DNA from: Streptomyces sp. WMMC940
Lineage (GTDB): Bacteria; Actinomycetota; Actinomycetes; Streptomycetales; Streptomycetaceae
Assembly: GCF_027460265.1 (NCBI RefSeq)
Contig: NZ_JAPZBC010000001.1
Coordinates: 6,333,001-6,397,000 of the forward strand
Length of the DNA stretch: 64,000 nt
Direction: 5' to 3'
The translations under genes and the position numbers were made by a program. The stretch's first letter is position 1, and the number at the start of each line of letters is the position of its first letter. The notes under the pieces are model-generated. The model was not told the DNA's origin. It made no database searches and saw only the letters and a program-made list of their open reading frames with translations. Below, piece by piece: positions 1-11,696 of the stretch.

Positions 1-1
1 C

Positions 2-922
2 TCGAACTGCCCGCGTCCCACCTGCCACCTCTGGCCGGGCGCGGCCTGCGACGGCACCCACCAGACCGCCGTGCACGGCATGTACGAGCAGGCGCTGGGC
101 AATCCCGCGACGCCGGTCGGCGTCGCTGCCGGTTTCGCCCGCCACCCTTCGATGCCGCTCCGCCTGCGGTTGGCCGCCCGACCCGACCTGACCCCCGGGC
201 TCTGGCGACAGCTCTCGGCGGACCCTACTCCCGGCGTCCGGGCGGAACTCGCCGGGAACCCCGCGCTCGACGAAACGCAGATACGGGTCCTGGCCGCGGA
301 CCGCGACCCGGAGGTCCGGCGTCGTCTCGCGTTCCACCCCCGGGTGCCGCTCGACGTACTCGGTCCCCTGGCCGATACCGCCAGGATCGGCTCGACCCTG
401 CCGCCCCGGATCGCCGCCGCCACTCCCACCGAGGTCGACGAGCTCGCCCGGTCCCCTCATCCGGCGGTGCGCATGCTCCTCGCCGAACGGCGGGATCTGC
501 CGGCGACGGTGCGCGATCTGCTCGCCGCCGACCCCGATGCGAAGGTCCTGAAGTCCATCGCGGGGCATCCGGGCCTGTCCGAACGGCAGTTGCGCGCCAT
601 GGTCGACCGACACGGTGCCCGGGTGATCGCCAGGGTGGCGGGCAACCCGGACGCTTCCCCGGCACTGCTGGAGGACCTGGTGCGGCACGACCCCCCGATC
701 CAGCGGGTGCTCAGGGAGGTGGCCGCGCACGGGGCGGCGACGCCCCCCGCGCTGCTCGGCTGCCTGGCCGACGGGCGGGGAAGGCGCGCCGCCGCCGGTA
801 ACCCCGCCCTGCCACCGCGGTCCCTGGCCGGCCTGCTCGACGATGACGACTGGCTCGTGGTTCGGGCGGCGGCCGCGAACCCTTCGCTGCCCCTCGCCGT
901 GATGACCCGGTTCGTACCGTGA
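2..922 (+). CDS. Leucine-rich-variant (LRV) repeat protein, N-terminus outside the window
   Basis: The reading frame is already open at base 2, so the gene starts upstream of the window; an internal GTG lies at 71. The protein consists of about ten to twelve imperfect 22-25-residue units of the kind 'VRAELAGNPAL...L' and 'VRRRLAFHPRVPLDVL', the helical LRV/HEAT-like pattern with a recurring N-P or H-P turn. The first visible residues contain a cysteine cluster (C-x4-C-x8-C within codons 2-17 of the frame). This resembles the small Fe-S domain found at the N-terminus of some LRV proteins, but part of it is cut off. LRV proteins are thought to be binding scaffolds and no specific role can be read from this fragment. 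It ends at TGA 920-922 and is followed by two hairpins. Confidence 0.75.
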   Translation, partial: SNCPRPTCHLWPGAACDGTHQTAVHGMYEQALGNPATPVGVAAGFARHPSMPLRLRLAARPDLTPGLWRQLSADPTPGVRAELAGNPALDETQIRVLAADRDPEVRRRLAFHPRVPLDVLGPLADTARIGSTLPPRIAAATPTEVDELARSPHPAVRMLLAERRDLPATVRDLLAADPDAKVLKSIAGHPGLSERQLRAMVDRHGARVIARVAGNPDASPALLEDLVRHDPPIQRVLREVAAHGAATPPALLGCLADGRGRRAAAGNPALPPRSLAGLLDDDDWLVVRAAAANPSLPLAVMTRFVP

Positions 923-1092
923 TTCCGAGGCCGGTCCCGGCTGCCCTCGCAGAGGAGGCCCGGCGAGGCCGGCCCGGTCGGGGACGGACGAAGGAAGGTC
1001 GTGGACCTCGCATGCAAGAAGAGCGAGGACAGCTCGTCTGCCTGCTCCATCACCAGGATGATGGCCCGCGGCCGACCGTGCGAACGGGAACG

Positions 1093-1140
1093 CCCCGGAG
1101 CCCGCTCCGGGGGTGGGACCGGATCTCCTCCGGTCCCACC
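1093..1140. terminator. Two adjacent stem-loops between converging genes
   Basis: The first stem pairs 1093-1101 with 1104-1112 (9 bp, 2-nt loop). The second pairs 1112-1123 with 1129-1140 (12 bp, 5-nt loop). They lie between the LRV gene on the plus strand and the GDSL remnant on the minus strand, where a bidirectional terminator is expected. There is no U-tract, as is usual in Streptomyces. Confidence 0.6.
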
Positions 1141-1184
1141 CGGTGACGGCCCGTCGGTTGCCGCTTGGTGCCGCCTGTCACGAC

Positions 1185-1578
1185 GTGGCCGGTCCGGGTG
1201 CCGGAGCAGGCGAGGTCGTAGGTGGTGTCGGTGGCGATACCGGTGCGGTGGATCGCGCCCCGGGCGAGCGGTGGCACCAGTTGTCGGGCCCGTCGGTGCC
1301 CCGCTCGTAGGTGCCGATGCCTTCGCCGGAGTCTTCGCTGTCGCCGAGCGAGACGATGGAGGTCCAGCGCTCGTCGAACGGGCGCTCGGCGGGGCTTCCG
1401 TAGAGCGCTGCGGCCTCCGCCGCCCGGATGCGCTCCAGTTCCGCAGGCAGCGGCGCCGAGACGGCCGGGGGGTGCCGGCCCCGGCTGCCGGCGCCGTGGC
1501 CGTCAGACCGCCGAGTGCGGCGGCCGAGGCGACGACGGCCACGAGAGTACGCCGGATCTTGCGTCTTCTGCGGTGTAT
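1185..1578 (-). pseudogene. Decayed secreted SGNH/GDSL hydrolase (start codon lost, two frameshifts, truncated)
   Basis: Read on the minus strand, an AGGAGG box (1585-1590) precedes ATA at 1578 where an ATG is expected. From there the frame encodes an Arg-rich n-region and hydrophobic core (LVAVVASAAALGGL, then an A-rich cleavage zone), a typical secretion signal. After a six-C run near 1470 the meaning moves to a second frame with the GDS block 'IVSLGDSEDSGEGIGTYE' and 'DNWCHRS'. At a G run near 1265 it moves to a third frame with 'IHRTGIATDTTYDLACSGT'. In family members the GDS serine is the nucleophile, and about 200 more residues including the catalytic Asp and His follow; here similarity stops after ACSGT. 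Lost start, two shifts and missing C-terminus together indicate a dead gene rather than reading errors alone. Confidence 0.75.
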
Positions 1579-1899
1579 GGACGTCCTCCTGTCCGTCGAA
1601 CGGTTTACCGCCGGTTTCTACGGGTGGGCAACGCCGGTGGGAACGCCGAGAACGAGACAAAAGAGGCCGGTTCGCGTAGTGCGCCGTGGCCGCGGTCCAC
1701 CGGTACGGTCCGACTGCACCGCCGGACCTGGACGGTTCACGAGCCGGCAGGTGGTGTGTGCATGAGCCGACGGCGCCTCGGGACGGGACTGCGGCCGCCG
1801 CTCGCCGGCGAACGCCGAGGGCGGCGCAGCACGGGAGGCGACCGTGCCGGCGCACGCCGATCCCCGGGGCTCGCCCCCGGTCCTCGCCCAAGGAGTGAG
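1579..1899. other. Intergenic region, no gene recognised
   Basis: This stretch separates the 5' end of the GDSL remnant (minus strand) from the MBL hydrolase (plus strand). It holds the remnant's ribosome-binding site at 1585-1590 and presumably divergent promoters. A frame in phase with the downstream gene stays open through it, but its composition looks random and no start has a better ribosome site than the ATG at 1900. Confidence 0.5.
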
Positions 1900-3210
1900 A
1901 TGACCTTCTCCGTCACCGAGTACGCCGACCGCGTCTGGAACGGCGAGATCGACGACAGCATCGTGAGCACCCCGAAGAGCGGCGCCGGAGTGATCGACGT
2001 CGTCGACGGCGTCGGATGGCGCCCCGGATTCGGCAACGTCTTCGCGTTCCGCGCGGCCGGAGAGCTGCTCCTGTTCGACACGGGGAACCCGTATGACGCC
2101 TCAGGCCTCCACCAGGACCTGCGCCGGTGGAGCAGGACGCCGGTGACCACCGCGGTCTTCTCGCACGGCCATGTCGACCACGTGGGTGGGACCGGCCCGT
2201 TCGACGCCGAGGAAGGCCCGGCGCTCACCGTCGTCGCGCACGAGAGGACCGGGGCGCGCTTCGACCGGTATCTCCTCACCAACGGCTACAACGCGGTGAT
2301 CAACCAACGGCAGTTCCAGCTTCCGGACCTGACCTGGCCCACCGAGTACCGCCGCCCGGACGTCACCTACCGAGACGGCATGACCCTCACGACCGGCGGG
2401 CTCACCTGCGAGCTGTTCCACGTCCGCGGTGAGACCGACGACGCGACCGTGGCCTGGTTCCCCCGGTGGCGCATCCTGTGCCCCGGTGACATGTTCATCT
2501 GGCTCGCCCCGAACTGCGGCAACCCCCAGAAGGTGCAGCGCTATCCGCGGGAGTGGGCCCTCGCGCTGCGCCGCATGGCCGCCCTGGACGCGGAGATCAT
2601 GCTTCCCTCGCACGGCGCGCCGGTCTTCGGCGCCGATCGCGTCCGCCAGGCGCTGGAGGAGACGGCGGAGTGGCTGGAGAGCCTGGTGGAGCAGACCCTG
2701 GCGGGCCTCAACGCGGGCGCACGACTGGACGACCTCCTGCACACGGTCAGCCCTCCGGCCCATCTGTCGGACCGTCCGTACCTGCGGGCCGCCTACGACG
2801 AGCCCGAGTTCGTGGTGCACAACCTGTGGCGCCAGTACGGCGGTTGGTACGACGGCAACCCGGCCCGGCTGAAACCCGCTTCCGACGCCCGGCTGGCGGC
2901 CGAGCTCGCCGGGCTCGCCGGCGGGGCCCAGGTGCTGGCCGACGCCGCGCGGCGCCACGCCGACGCCGGCGAGTTCCGGCTGGCCGGGCACCTCGCGGAG
3001 CTGGCCGTGCTGGCCGAGCCCGACTGGGCGTCCCTGCACCGTGTGCGGGCGGAGGTCTACGAGGCACGAGCGGAGGAGGAGGCGTCCCTGATGGCCAGGG
3101 GCGTCTTCCGCTGGGCCGCCTCGGAGTCGCGGCGCAAGTGCGAGGAGGACGCCCGAGGGCCGGCCGCGCGCGAGGGAACGGAGCCGCACGGGGCCTCTGC
3201 GTCGACGTAG
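1900..3210 (+). CDS. Metallo-beta-lactamase-fold hydrolase, alkyl-sulfatase-like
   Basis: This 436-residue protein starts at ATG 1900 behind AAGGAG. It carries the MBL zinc signature S-H89-G-H91-V-D93-H94, a downstream 'CPGDMF' aspartate loop and 'PSHGAPV' with His238. After the MBL domain (about residues 25-255) comes 'QYGGWYDGNPARLKP' (near 310-325), a hallmark of the helical dimerisation domain of SdsA1-type alkylsulfatases. Those enzymes are usually about 650 residues with a C-terminal SCP2-like domain, which is missing here. A hydrolase for a sulfated or other small ester is the reasonable call; the substrate is unknown. There is no signal peptide, so it should be cytosolic. Confidence 0.8.
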   Translation: MTFSVTEYADRVWNGEIDDSIVSTPKSGAGVIDVVDGVGWRPGFGNVFAFRAAGELLLFDTGNPYDASGLHQDLRRWSRTPVTTAVFSHGHVDHVGGTGPFDAEEGPALTVVAHERTGARFDRYLLTNGYNAVINQRQFQLPDLTWPTEYRRPDVTYRDGMTLTTGGLTCELFHVRGETDDATVAWFPRWRILCPGDMFIWLAPNCGNPQKVQRYPREWALALRRMAALDAEIMLPSHGAPVFGADRVRQALEETAEWLESLVEQTLAGLNAGARLDDLLHTVSPPAHLSDRPYLRAAYDEPEFVVHNLWRQYGGWYDGNPARLKPASDARLAAELAGLAGGAQVLADAARRHADAGEFRLAGHLAELAVLAEPDWASLHRVRAEVYEARAEEEASLMARGVFRWAASESRRKCEEDARGPAAREGTEPHGASAST

Positions 3211-3735
3211 CCGCCGCGCCTTCGTCCGGGCCCGCCACCCGACGGCGCGGCGACCGGGCGAGGGGCGCGGGCGAGCGGGCGAGCGGGAGGGCCGGTGCCG
3301 CACCGGCCAGTCCGGTGGCCGGCGTGCCGGCTGCCAGGGCCTGTTCGTTTCGGACTCGATCAGCTCGATCAGCTCGATCAGCTCGATCCCGATGTCCGTG
3401 TTCCTGTCCGTTTTCATCTCCAGGCCGCATCCTCCTTCGGGGGGGACTGGACCGGCGCGGCGTCAGGAGCCGCGCCGGCCATGGGTCCACCCTGGCGCGT
3501 CCGCCGGCCCCGGGGCCTCGGTCGATCGGCCGATGGACCGGAGGAACGTCCGATCCGTCGGTGGGGGGAACGGCACAGTGCCGCGCGGCGGCGGAACCCC
3601 GTCGAACGCCGCGATCGGCCTCGATCGGACCGCATCGACCGATGCCCGGCCACGCTCGGCGCGGACGACGCGTCCCTGAGCACATCGCATACTGACGGAT
3701 CGTCAATTCCCAATGTCCGTAGCCCCATTGAAAAC
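3211..3735. other. Long intergenic region with a short tandem repeat
   Basis: About 525 bp without a convincing gene lie between the MBL hydrolase and the TetR gene. Open frames on both strands here have arginine/proline-rich shadow composition. The only clear structure is the 9-bp tandem repeat at 3361-3387. The A+T-richer end (about 3690-3750) should hold the TetR promoter. Confidence 0.5.
3361..3387. repeat. Three 9-bp tandem repeats (CAGCTCGAT)
   Basis: CAGCTCGAT occurs at 3361-3369, 3370-3378 and 3379-3387, with a partial unit (CTCGAT) just before. A multiple-of-three unit in a region without a credible gene is probably a simple slippage array. Confidence 0.8.
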
Positions 3736-3748
3736 TGAGTTGAACTCA
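3736..3748. promoter_or_regulatory. Probable TetR operator
   Basis: TGAGTT-G-AACTCA is a perfect inverted repeat around one central base, 22 bp upstream of the TetR start. Its position fits autoregulation of the TetR/dioxygenase pair. Confidence 0.5.
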
Positions 3749-3769
3749 ACTTAGTCTGAGGAGGTGACC

Positions 3770-4363
3770 ATGCCCACACGTCCCCGCGGCGCCGCCTCGC
3801 GCGCCCTGCTGCTGCGCGCCGCGGCCGAGGAGCTGGCCGGGAACGGGACGCTGGAGGTCGCCGCCGTCGCCCGCCGTGCCGGAGTCAGCGTCGGCCTGCC
3901 CTATCGCTACTTCGGCACCCGGAGCGGGCTTCTCATCGCCGTCGTCGAGTCCTTCTACGAACGGCTCGCCGAAGCCTGCATGCTGCGCGAGTACGACGAT
4001 CCGACCTGGGCCGAACGGGAGTCGCGACGGGTTCGCGACTGGGTGGGGTTCCTCTACGCCGAACCACTCGCCCCGTTGATCCTCGGCGGCCACGTCGGCG
4101 ACGGCGAGGTGGCCGCCTTCCAGACGCGCCGGCGCTCCGTCCTCGTCGAGCTGGCGGCCCGCAACATCGCCCGTGCCCAGCGCACGGGGGAGCTCCCGGC
4201 CCGCAGTGATCCCGAGTTGCTGGCCGCCGCCACCCTCGCGGGAGCCGCCGCCATGGTCGCGGTGGCCCTCACCCGCACCCCGCGCCCACCCGCCGAGGAG
4301 GTGACCGCCCACGTGTGGGCCTTCCTCCGCGGCGCGGTGCACCTGTCCGGCACCGCCGCCTGA
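3770..4363 (+). CDS. TetR-family transcriptional regulator
   Basis: The protein has 197 residues. ATG 3770 is preferred because GAGGAGG lies 5-6 bases upstream; an in-phase GTG at 3764 falls inside that site. The N-terminal helix-turn-helix is 'VAAVARRAGVSVGLPYRYFGTRSGLL' (about residues 28-53), with the Y-R-Y-F recognition-helix ending typical of TetR. The rest is the variable helical ligand-binding domain. A perfect palindrome lies just upstream, and the dioxygenase-like gene starts 13 bp downstream, so this is probably its local repressor. The ligand cannot be inferred. Confidence 0.88.
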   Translation: MPTRPRGAASRALLLRAAAEELAGNGTLEVAAVARRAGVSVGLPYRYFGTRSGLLIAVVESFYERLAEACMLREYDDPTWAERESRRVRDWVGFLYAEPLAPLILGGHVGDGEVAAFQTRRRSVLVELAARNIARAQRTGELPARSDPELLAAATLAGAAAMVAVALTRTPRPPAEEVTAHVWAFLRGAVHLSGTAA

Positions 4364-4376
4364 GAGGACGCACGCC

Positions 4377-5285
4377 GTGCCCCCGACCCCCGAGGCCCTC
4401 CGTCGCGCAGGCGGCGATCGCGTCGAGACGCCGGAAGACCTCGCCGCACACCTGGCTGCCGGGTACCCGCGCACCCGCAGCGCGGGCGCAAGGGTCGGCC
4501 GCGCCACCGTCGAGGCCGACCTCGCCGCCGTCGAGCGCGACGGTTACGTGCTCCTCCCCGAACTGCTCTCCCCCGGGGAGTGCGCCGAGATCCGGCAGGC
4601 TGTGACGCCGCTGCTCGACAGGACCGGGCGCAACGCCTTCGAGGGCCACCGGACACAGCGCGTCTACAGTCTGCTCAACAAGACCCGCTGCTGCGACCGG
4701 CTCGTCGACCACCCCAGGGTCCTGGCCCTGCTGGACCGGCTGTTCGAGCCCGGCTACCTGCTGTCCCAGCTCCAGGTCATCAACATCAACCCGGGCGAGC
4801 ACGCCCAACTGCTGCACACCGACGACGCGTTCTACCGTTCACCGCGCCCGCGGCCACCGCTCGGAGCGGCCACGGTGTGGGCCGTCGACCCGTTCACCCA
4901 CGACAACGGTGCGACCGTCCTCCTGCCGGGCAGCCACCGCTGGGGCGACGACCGCCGCCCCGGCGGCCGTGACCCCCGCGTGACGGCCGTGATGCCCCCC
5001 GGCTCCTGCCTGTTCTTCGTCGGCACCCTGTGGCACGGCGGCGGCGCCAACCGCTCAGGCGGCGACCGCCTCTCCCTGACCGCCCAGTACTGTCAGCCCT
5101 GGCTGCGACCCCAGGAAGCCTTCACCCTCTCCGTCACGCGCGACACCGCCAGGGCGGTGTCCGAGGACATCCGGCGCATGATCGGCTACAGCGTCCACCC
5201 CCCGTTCATCGGCATGGTCGACGGCATGCACCCTCGACGCCTGCTGGAGGCGCGTCCCTCCGCCTCACGGCCGGCGGGCGGGTGA
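4377..5285 (+). CDS. Phytanoyl-CoA dioxygenase (PhyH) family oxygenase
   Basis: This 302-residue protein has a GTG start 13 bp after the TetR stop, so the two form one transcript. It has the double-stranded beta-helix pattern of Fe(II)/2-oxoglutarate oxygenases: H147-T-D149 in 'LLHTDDAFY' and the distal His220 in 'LWHGGGANRS', followed by the Arg/Ser region that in this fold binds the 2-oxoglutarate carboxylate. 'VLLPGSHRWG' is also characteristic of PhyH proteins. Family members hydroxylate lipids or secondary metabolites. No biosynthetic cluster surrounds this one, so its substrate is unknown; control by the upstream TetR suggests a small-molecule-inducible function. Confidence 0.85.
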   Translation: MPPTPEALRRAGGDRVETPEDLAAHLAAGYPRTRSAGARVGRATVEADLAAVERDGYVLLPELLSPGECAEIRQAVTPLLDRTGRNAFEGHRTQRVYSLLNKTRCCDRLVDHPRVLALLDRLFEPGYLLSQLQVININPGEHAQLLHTDDAFYRSPRPRPPLGAATVWAVDPFTHDNGATVLLPGSHRWGDDRRPGGRDPRVTAVMPPGSCLFFVGTLWHGGGANRSGGDRLSLTAQYCQPWLRPQEAFTLSVTRDTARAVSEDIRRMIGYSVHPPFIGMVDGMHPRRLLEARPSASRPAGG

Positions 5286-5428
5286 CCGGCCGTGCCCCCG
5301 GAGCCCGGCCGCCGGCGCCGCGGAGCACGGCAGCTCGCATCCCATGGACTCCATGATGCGGCCCTGGGTCTCCTCGACTCGGAGGTGCCGCCGCGCGGGA
5401 CGGGGACGGGGAGCCCGGGGCGGTTGCG

Positions 5429-8659
<3,231 letters not shown>

Positions 8660-8685
8660 ACGAGCCCTGCCGCTCTCCCGAGCGA

Positions 8686-8755
8686 GATTTCCGCGACGGG
8701 ATTTCCGCGACGGGATTTCCGTGACGGGATTTCCGTGACGGGATTTCCGTGACGG
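8686..8755. repeat. Five tandem copies of a 14-bp unit between argJ and argB
   Basis: The unit GATTTCCGYGACGG repeats head to tail at 8686, 8700, 8714, 8728 and 8742; the first two copies read CGCG and the last three CGTG. A degenerate sixth copy follows from 8756. The array lies in the 236-bp argJ-argB spacer, the only large gap in an otherwise tightly packed operon. Its perfection points to recent slippage. Confidence 0.95.
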
Positions 8756-8895
8756 GATTCAGTTCTCCCGGACGGGATTCCGCGCAGGCCGGAGCACGCC
8801 GGCGAGCCCGGGCCCGGACCCCCGGCGCGGCAGCGAGTCCCGGGCGAGCGAGCCGTGGAACGACTTCTGAGCGAGACCCGAGAAAGCCGGAGCCG

Positions 8896-9801
8896 ATGAG
8901 CACCCGCAAGCACACCGCACTCCCCAAGGCACAGACGCTGATCGAGGCGCTGCCCTGGCTCACCCGCCATCACGGCAGGACGGTCGTGATCAAGTTCGGC
9001 GGCAACGCCATGGTCGACGAGGAGCTGAAGTCCGCCTTCGCCCAGGACGTGGTGTTCCTGCGGCATGCCGGACTCAAGCCCGTCGTCGTGCACGGCGGCG
9101 GCCCGCAGATCAGCGCCCAGCTGGACAGGCACGGCCTGGTCAGCGAGTTCAAGGCCGGACTGCGCGTGACCACGCCCGAGGCCATGGACGTCGTCCGCAT
9201 GGTGCTCGCCGGGCAGGTCCAGCGCGAACTGGTGGGGCTGCTCAACCAGCACGGCCCCCTCGCCGTCGGCCTCACCGGCGAGGACGCCCACACCATCACC
9301 GCCACCCAGCACCGGCCCACCATCGACGGCGAACTCGTCGACATCGGCCGGGTCGGCGAGATCACCGAGATCGACACCGGCGCGATCAGGGCCCTCCTGG
9401 ACGACGGCCGCATCCCCGTCGTCTCCTCCATCGCCCGCTCCGCCGACGACGGCCACGTCTACAACGTCAACGCGGACACCGCTGCGGCCGCCCTGGCCGC
9501 CGCTCTCGGCGCGGAGACGCTGATGGTCCTCACCGACGTCGAGGGCCTCTACGAGGACTGGCCCCGCAGCGACGAGGTGATCAGCCGGCTCACCGCCACC
9601 GAGCTGGAGAAACTCCTGCCCGAGCTCTCCAGCGGCATGGTCCCCAAGATGCAGGGCTGCCTCCACGCCGTGCGCAACGGCGTGAACACCGCGCGCGTTA
9701 TCGACGGCCGGGTGCAGCACTCCATCCTGCTGGAGATCTTCACCGACGAGGGCATCGGCACGATGGTCGTGCCCGACGGGACCGAAGGGGGACCGGCATG
9801 A
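8896..9801 (+). CDS. argB: Acetylglutamate kinase
   Basis: This 301-residue kinase phosphorylates N-acetylglutamate, usually the arginine-feedback-controlled step. The amino-acid-kinase motifs are '[10 protein letters not shown]' (phosphate loop, Lys), '[10 protein letters not shown]' (substrate glycines), '[14 protein letters not shown]' and '[14 protein letters not shown]'. The N-terminal extension ahead of VVIKF (about 30 residues, containing the helix '[11 protein letters not shown]') is typical of hexameric, arginine-inhibited enzymes. ATG 8896 follows GGAG at 8889; the frame is open further upstream but only through the tandem repeat. The stop overlaps the argD start (ATGA). Confidence 0.97.
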   Translation: MSTRKHTALPKAQTLIEALPWLTRHHGRTVVIKFGGNAMVDEELKSAFAQDVVFLRHAGLKPVVVHGGGPQISAQLDRHGLVSEFKAGLRVTTPEAMDVVRMVLAGQVQRELVGLLNQHGPLAVGLTGEDAHTITATQHRPTIDGELVDIGRVGEITEIDTGAIRALLDDGRIPVVSSIARSADDGHVYNVNADTAAAALAAALGAETLMVLTDVEGLYEDWPRSDEVISRLTATELEKLLPELSSGMVPKMQGCLHAVRNGVNTARVIDGRVQHSILLEIFTDEGIGTMVVPDGTEGGPA

Positions 9802-11001
9802 GCGACGCCACCGCCAACCAGCGGCTCTCACAGCGCTGGCAGGGCTCGATGATGGACAACTACGGCACCCCGGCGCTCTCACTGGTGCGCGGTGAGGGAG
9901 CCAGGGTCCAGGACGCCGACGGCACCGAGTACCTGGACTTCGTCGGCGGCATCGCCGTCAACGCGCTCGGCCACGCCCACCCGGCCGTCGTCGAGGCCGT
10001 CACCCGCCAGATCGGAACGCTCGGCCATGTGTCGAACCTGTACGTCGCCGAACCGCCCGTCGCGCTGGCCGAGCGGCTGCTCCGGCTGTCCGGCCGCCCC
10101 GGCCGTGTCTTCTTCTGCAACTCCGGGGCCGAGGCCAACGAGGCAGCCTTCAAGATCGGCCGGCTGACGGGCCGTCCGCACATGGTCGCCACTCAGGGCG
10201 GTTTCCACGGCCGGACGATGGGCGCGCTCGCGTTCACCGGCCAGCCGGCCAAGCAGCAGCCCTTCCTGCCCCTGCCGGGAGACGTCACGCACGTGCCGTA
10301 CGGGGACGCCGACGCGCTGCGGGGCCGCCGTCACCGAGGACACCGCCCTGGTGATCGTCGAGCCGGTGCAGGGTGAGAACGGCGTGGTCGTACCGCCGCC
10401 CGGCTATCTCCGGGCCGCACGGGAGATCACCCGCGCCACCGGGACGCTTCTCGTGCTCGACGAGGTGCAGACGGGCATCGGCCGGACCGGCCACTGGTTC
10501 GAGTACCAGGCCCACGACGGCGTCGACCCCGACGTCGTCACCCTCGCCAAGGGACTCGGCGGCGGCCTGCCGCTCGGGGCCGCCATCGCCTTCGGCCCGG
10601 CCGCCGAACTGCTCCGGCCCGGGCAGCACGGCACCACGTTCGGCGGCAACCCGGTCGCCTGTGCCGCCGGGCTCGCCGTCCTCACCGCCCTCGACGGCAC
10701 GCTCGACGAGGTCAAGCGGACCGGGGAGAAGCTGAGGGACGGGGTCGAGTCCCTGGGGCACCCACTGGTCTCCCACGTCCGCGGGGCGGGCCTGCTGCTG
10801 GGTATCGTGCTCACCGAGCCTCTCGCCGCCCGGGTGCAGCAGGTGGCTCAGGGTGCCGGACTCCTGGTCAACGCGCCCGCCCCCGACGTCGTACGGATCA
10901 TGCCGCCGCTGATCATCGGCGACGCGGAGGTGGACGCCTTCCTCCGGGTGCTCCCGGGCATCCTCGACGAGACACACGGGGACGGACGATCCGGAGAATG
11001 A
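9798..11001 (+). pseudogene. argD: Acetylornithine aminotransferase, interrupted by a 1-bp frameshift
   Basis: Both halves of an approximately 400-residue class-III PLP aminotransferase are present but in different frames. The 5' part (ATG 9798) runs correctly through '[14 protein letters not shown]' and '[15 protein letters not shown]' to 'GDADALR', then reads a nonsense tail to a stop at 10376. The 3' part resumes as '[20 protein letters not shown]' and holds '[15 protein letters not shown]', the PLP lysine in '[10 protein letters not shown]' (Lys251 after correction) and '[13 protein letters not shown]'. Removing one G from the GGGG run at 10321-10324 restores a single frame of normal length. 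The rest of the gene is intact and well conserved, so this is either a very recent mutation or a sequence error. Confidence 0.9.
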
Positions 11002-11008
11002 GACGACG

Positions 11009-11572
11009 ATGACCGATGCGCAGGGCACCGAGAACTGGGCGTCCCCCCAGACGGAGTCCGGGGGAGGGCCGTCCGTGCCGCAGACCCGCACGGCCCGCCA
11101 CCGCCGGATCGTGGACATCCTCAACCGGCAGCCGGTGCGCTCCCAGAGCCAGCTGGCCAAGCTGCTCGCCGACGACGGGCTGAGCGTCACCCAGGCGACC
11201 CTCAGCCGCGACCTCGACGAGCTCGGGGCGGTGAAGATCCGGAACACCGGTGGGGAGCTCATCTACGCGGTGCCGAGCGAGGGCGGATTCCGCACCCCGC
11301 AGGCCCCGTTGGGCGAGTCCGCCAAGGAGGAGCGGATGCGCCGCCTCTCCGGTGAGCTGCTGATCTCCGCGGAGGCCTCGGCGAACCTGGTGGTCCTGCG
11401 TACGCCCCCGGGCGCGGCGCAGTTCCTCGCCTCGGCCATCGACCAGGCCGAACTCCACGCGATCCTCGGCACGATCGCGGGCGACGACACCCTGCTGCTC
11501 ATCTCCCGCGATCCGGCGGGCGGCCAGGCCCTCGCGGACCATCTGCTGCGACTGGCGCAGAGGGACCGCTGA
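11009..11572 (+). CDS. argR: Arginine repressor
   Basis: The protein has 187 residues and starts 7 bp after argD. The N-terminal winged helix is '[47 protein letters not shown]' (about residues 30-77), with the S/T-Q-A-T-L-S-R-D recognition helix diagnostic of ArgR/AhrC. The C-terminal half, including '[14 protein letters not shown]', is the oligomerisation and arginine-binding domain. It carries an extra N-terminal extension of about 28 residues before the winged helix. It should bind the boxes at 6424-6461 and those ahead of argG, closing a feedback loop. A very strong hairpin follows the stop. Confidence 0.96.
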   Translation: MTDAQGTENWASPQTESGGGPSVPQTRTARHRRIVDILNRQPVRSQSQLAKLLADDGLSVTQATLSRDLDELGAVKIRNTGGELIYAVPSEGGFRTPQAPLGESAKEERMRRLSGELLISAEASANLVVLRTPPGAAQFLASAIDQAELHAILGTIAGDDTLLLISRDPAGGQALADHLLRLAQRDR

Positions 11573-11590
11573 CCGGCCGGCACGGAGGGA

Positions 11591-11648
11591 CCGCCGACCG
11601 GCCCCGCCGCAGCGGTCGCGCGACCGCTGCGGCGGGACCGGTCGGCGG
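11591..11648. terminator. Strong bidirectional terminator of the arg operon
   Basis: The arms 11591-11618 and 11621-11648 pair over 28 bp with one mismatch and a 2-nt loop. The hairpin separates argR (plus strand) from the converging apbE-like gene (minus strand) and probably ends transcription from both sides. Confidence 0.9.
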
Positions 11649-11696
11649 CCCGCGAAGGCGTCCACGCCCGCCTGCCCACCCGGTCCGGGGCCGCCC

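Noticed and set aside
1222..1899. N-terminal extension of the MBL hydrolase
   Set aside because: The frame is open but Arg/Pro-rich without domain character, overlaps the GDSL remnant, and ATG 1900 has a good ribosome site.
2101..3417. 438-residue minus-strand protein opposite the MBL gene
   Set aside because: It is antisense to a gene with clear catalytic motifs and has repetitive Leu/Gly/Arg shadow composition; the IEL repeat at one end is just the 9-bp tandem repeat.
8686..8755. Short CRISPR-like repeat array
   Set aside because: The 14-bp units are directly adjacent with no spacers and there are no cas genes in the window; it is a simple tandem repeat.
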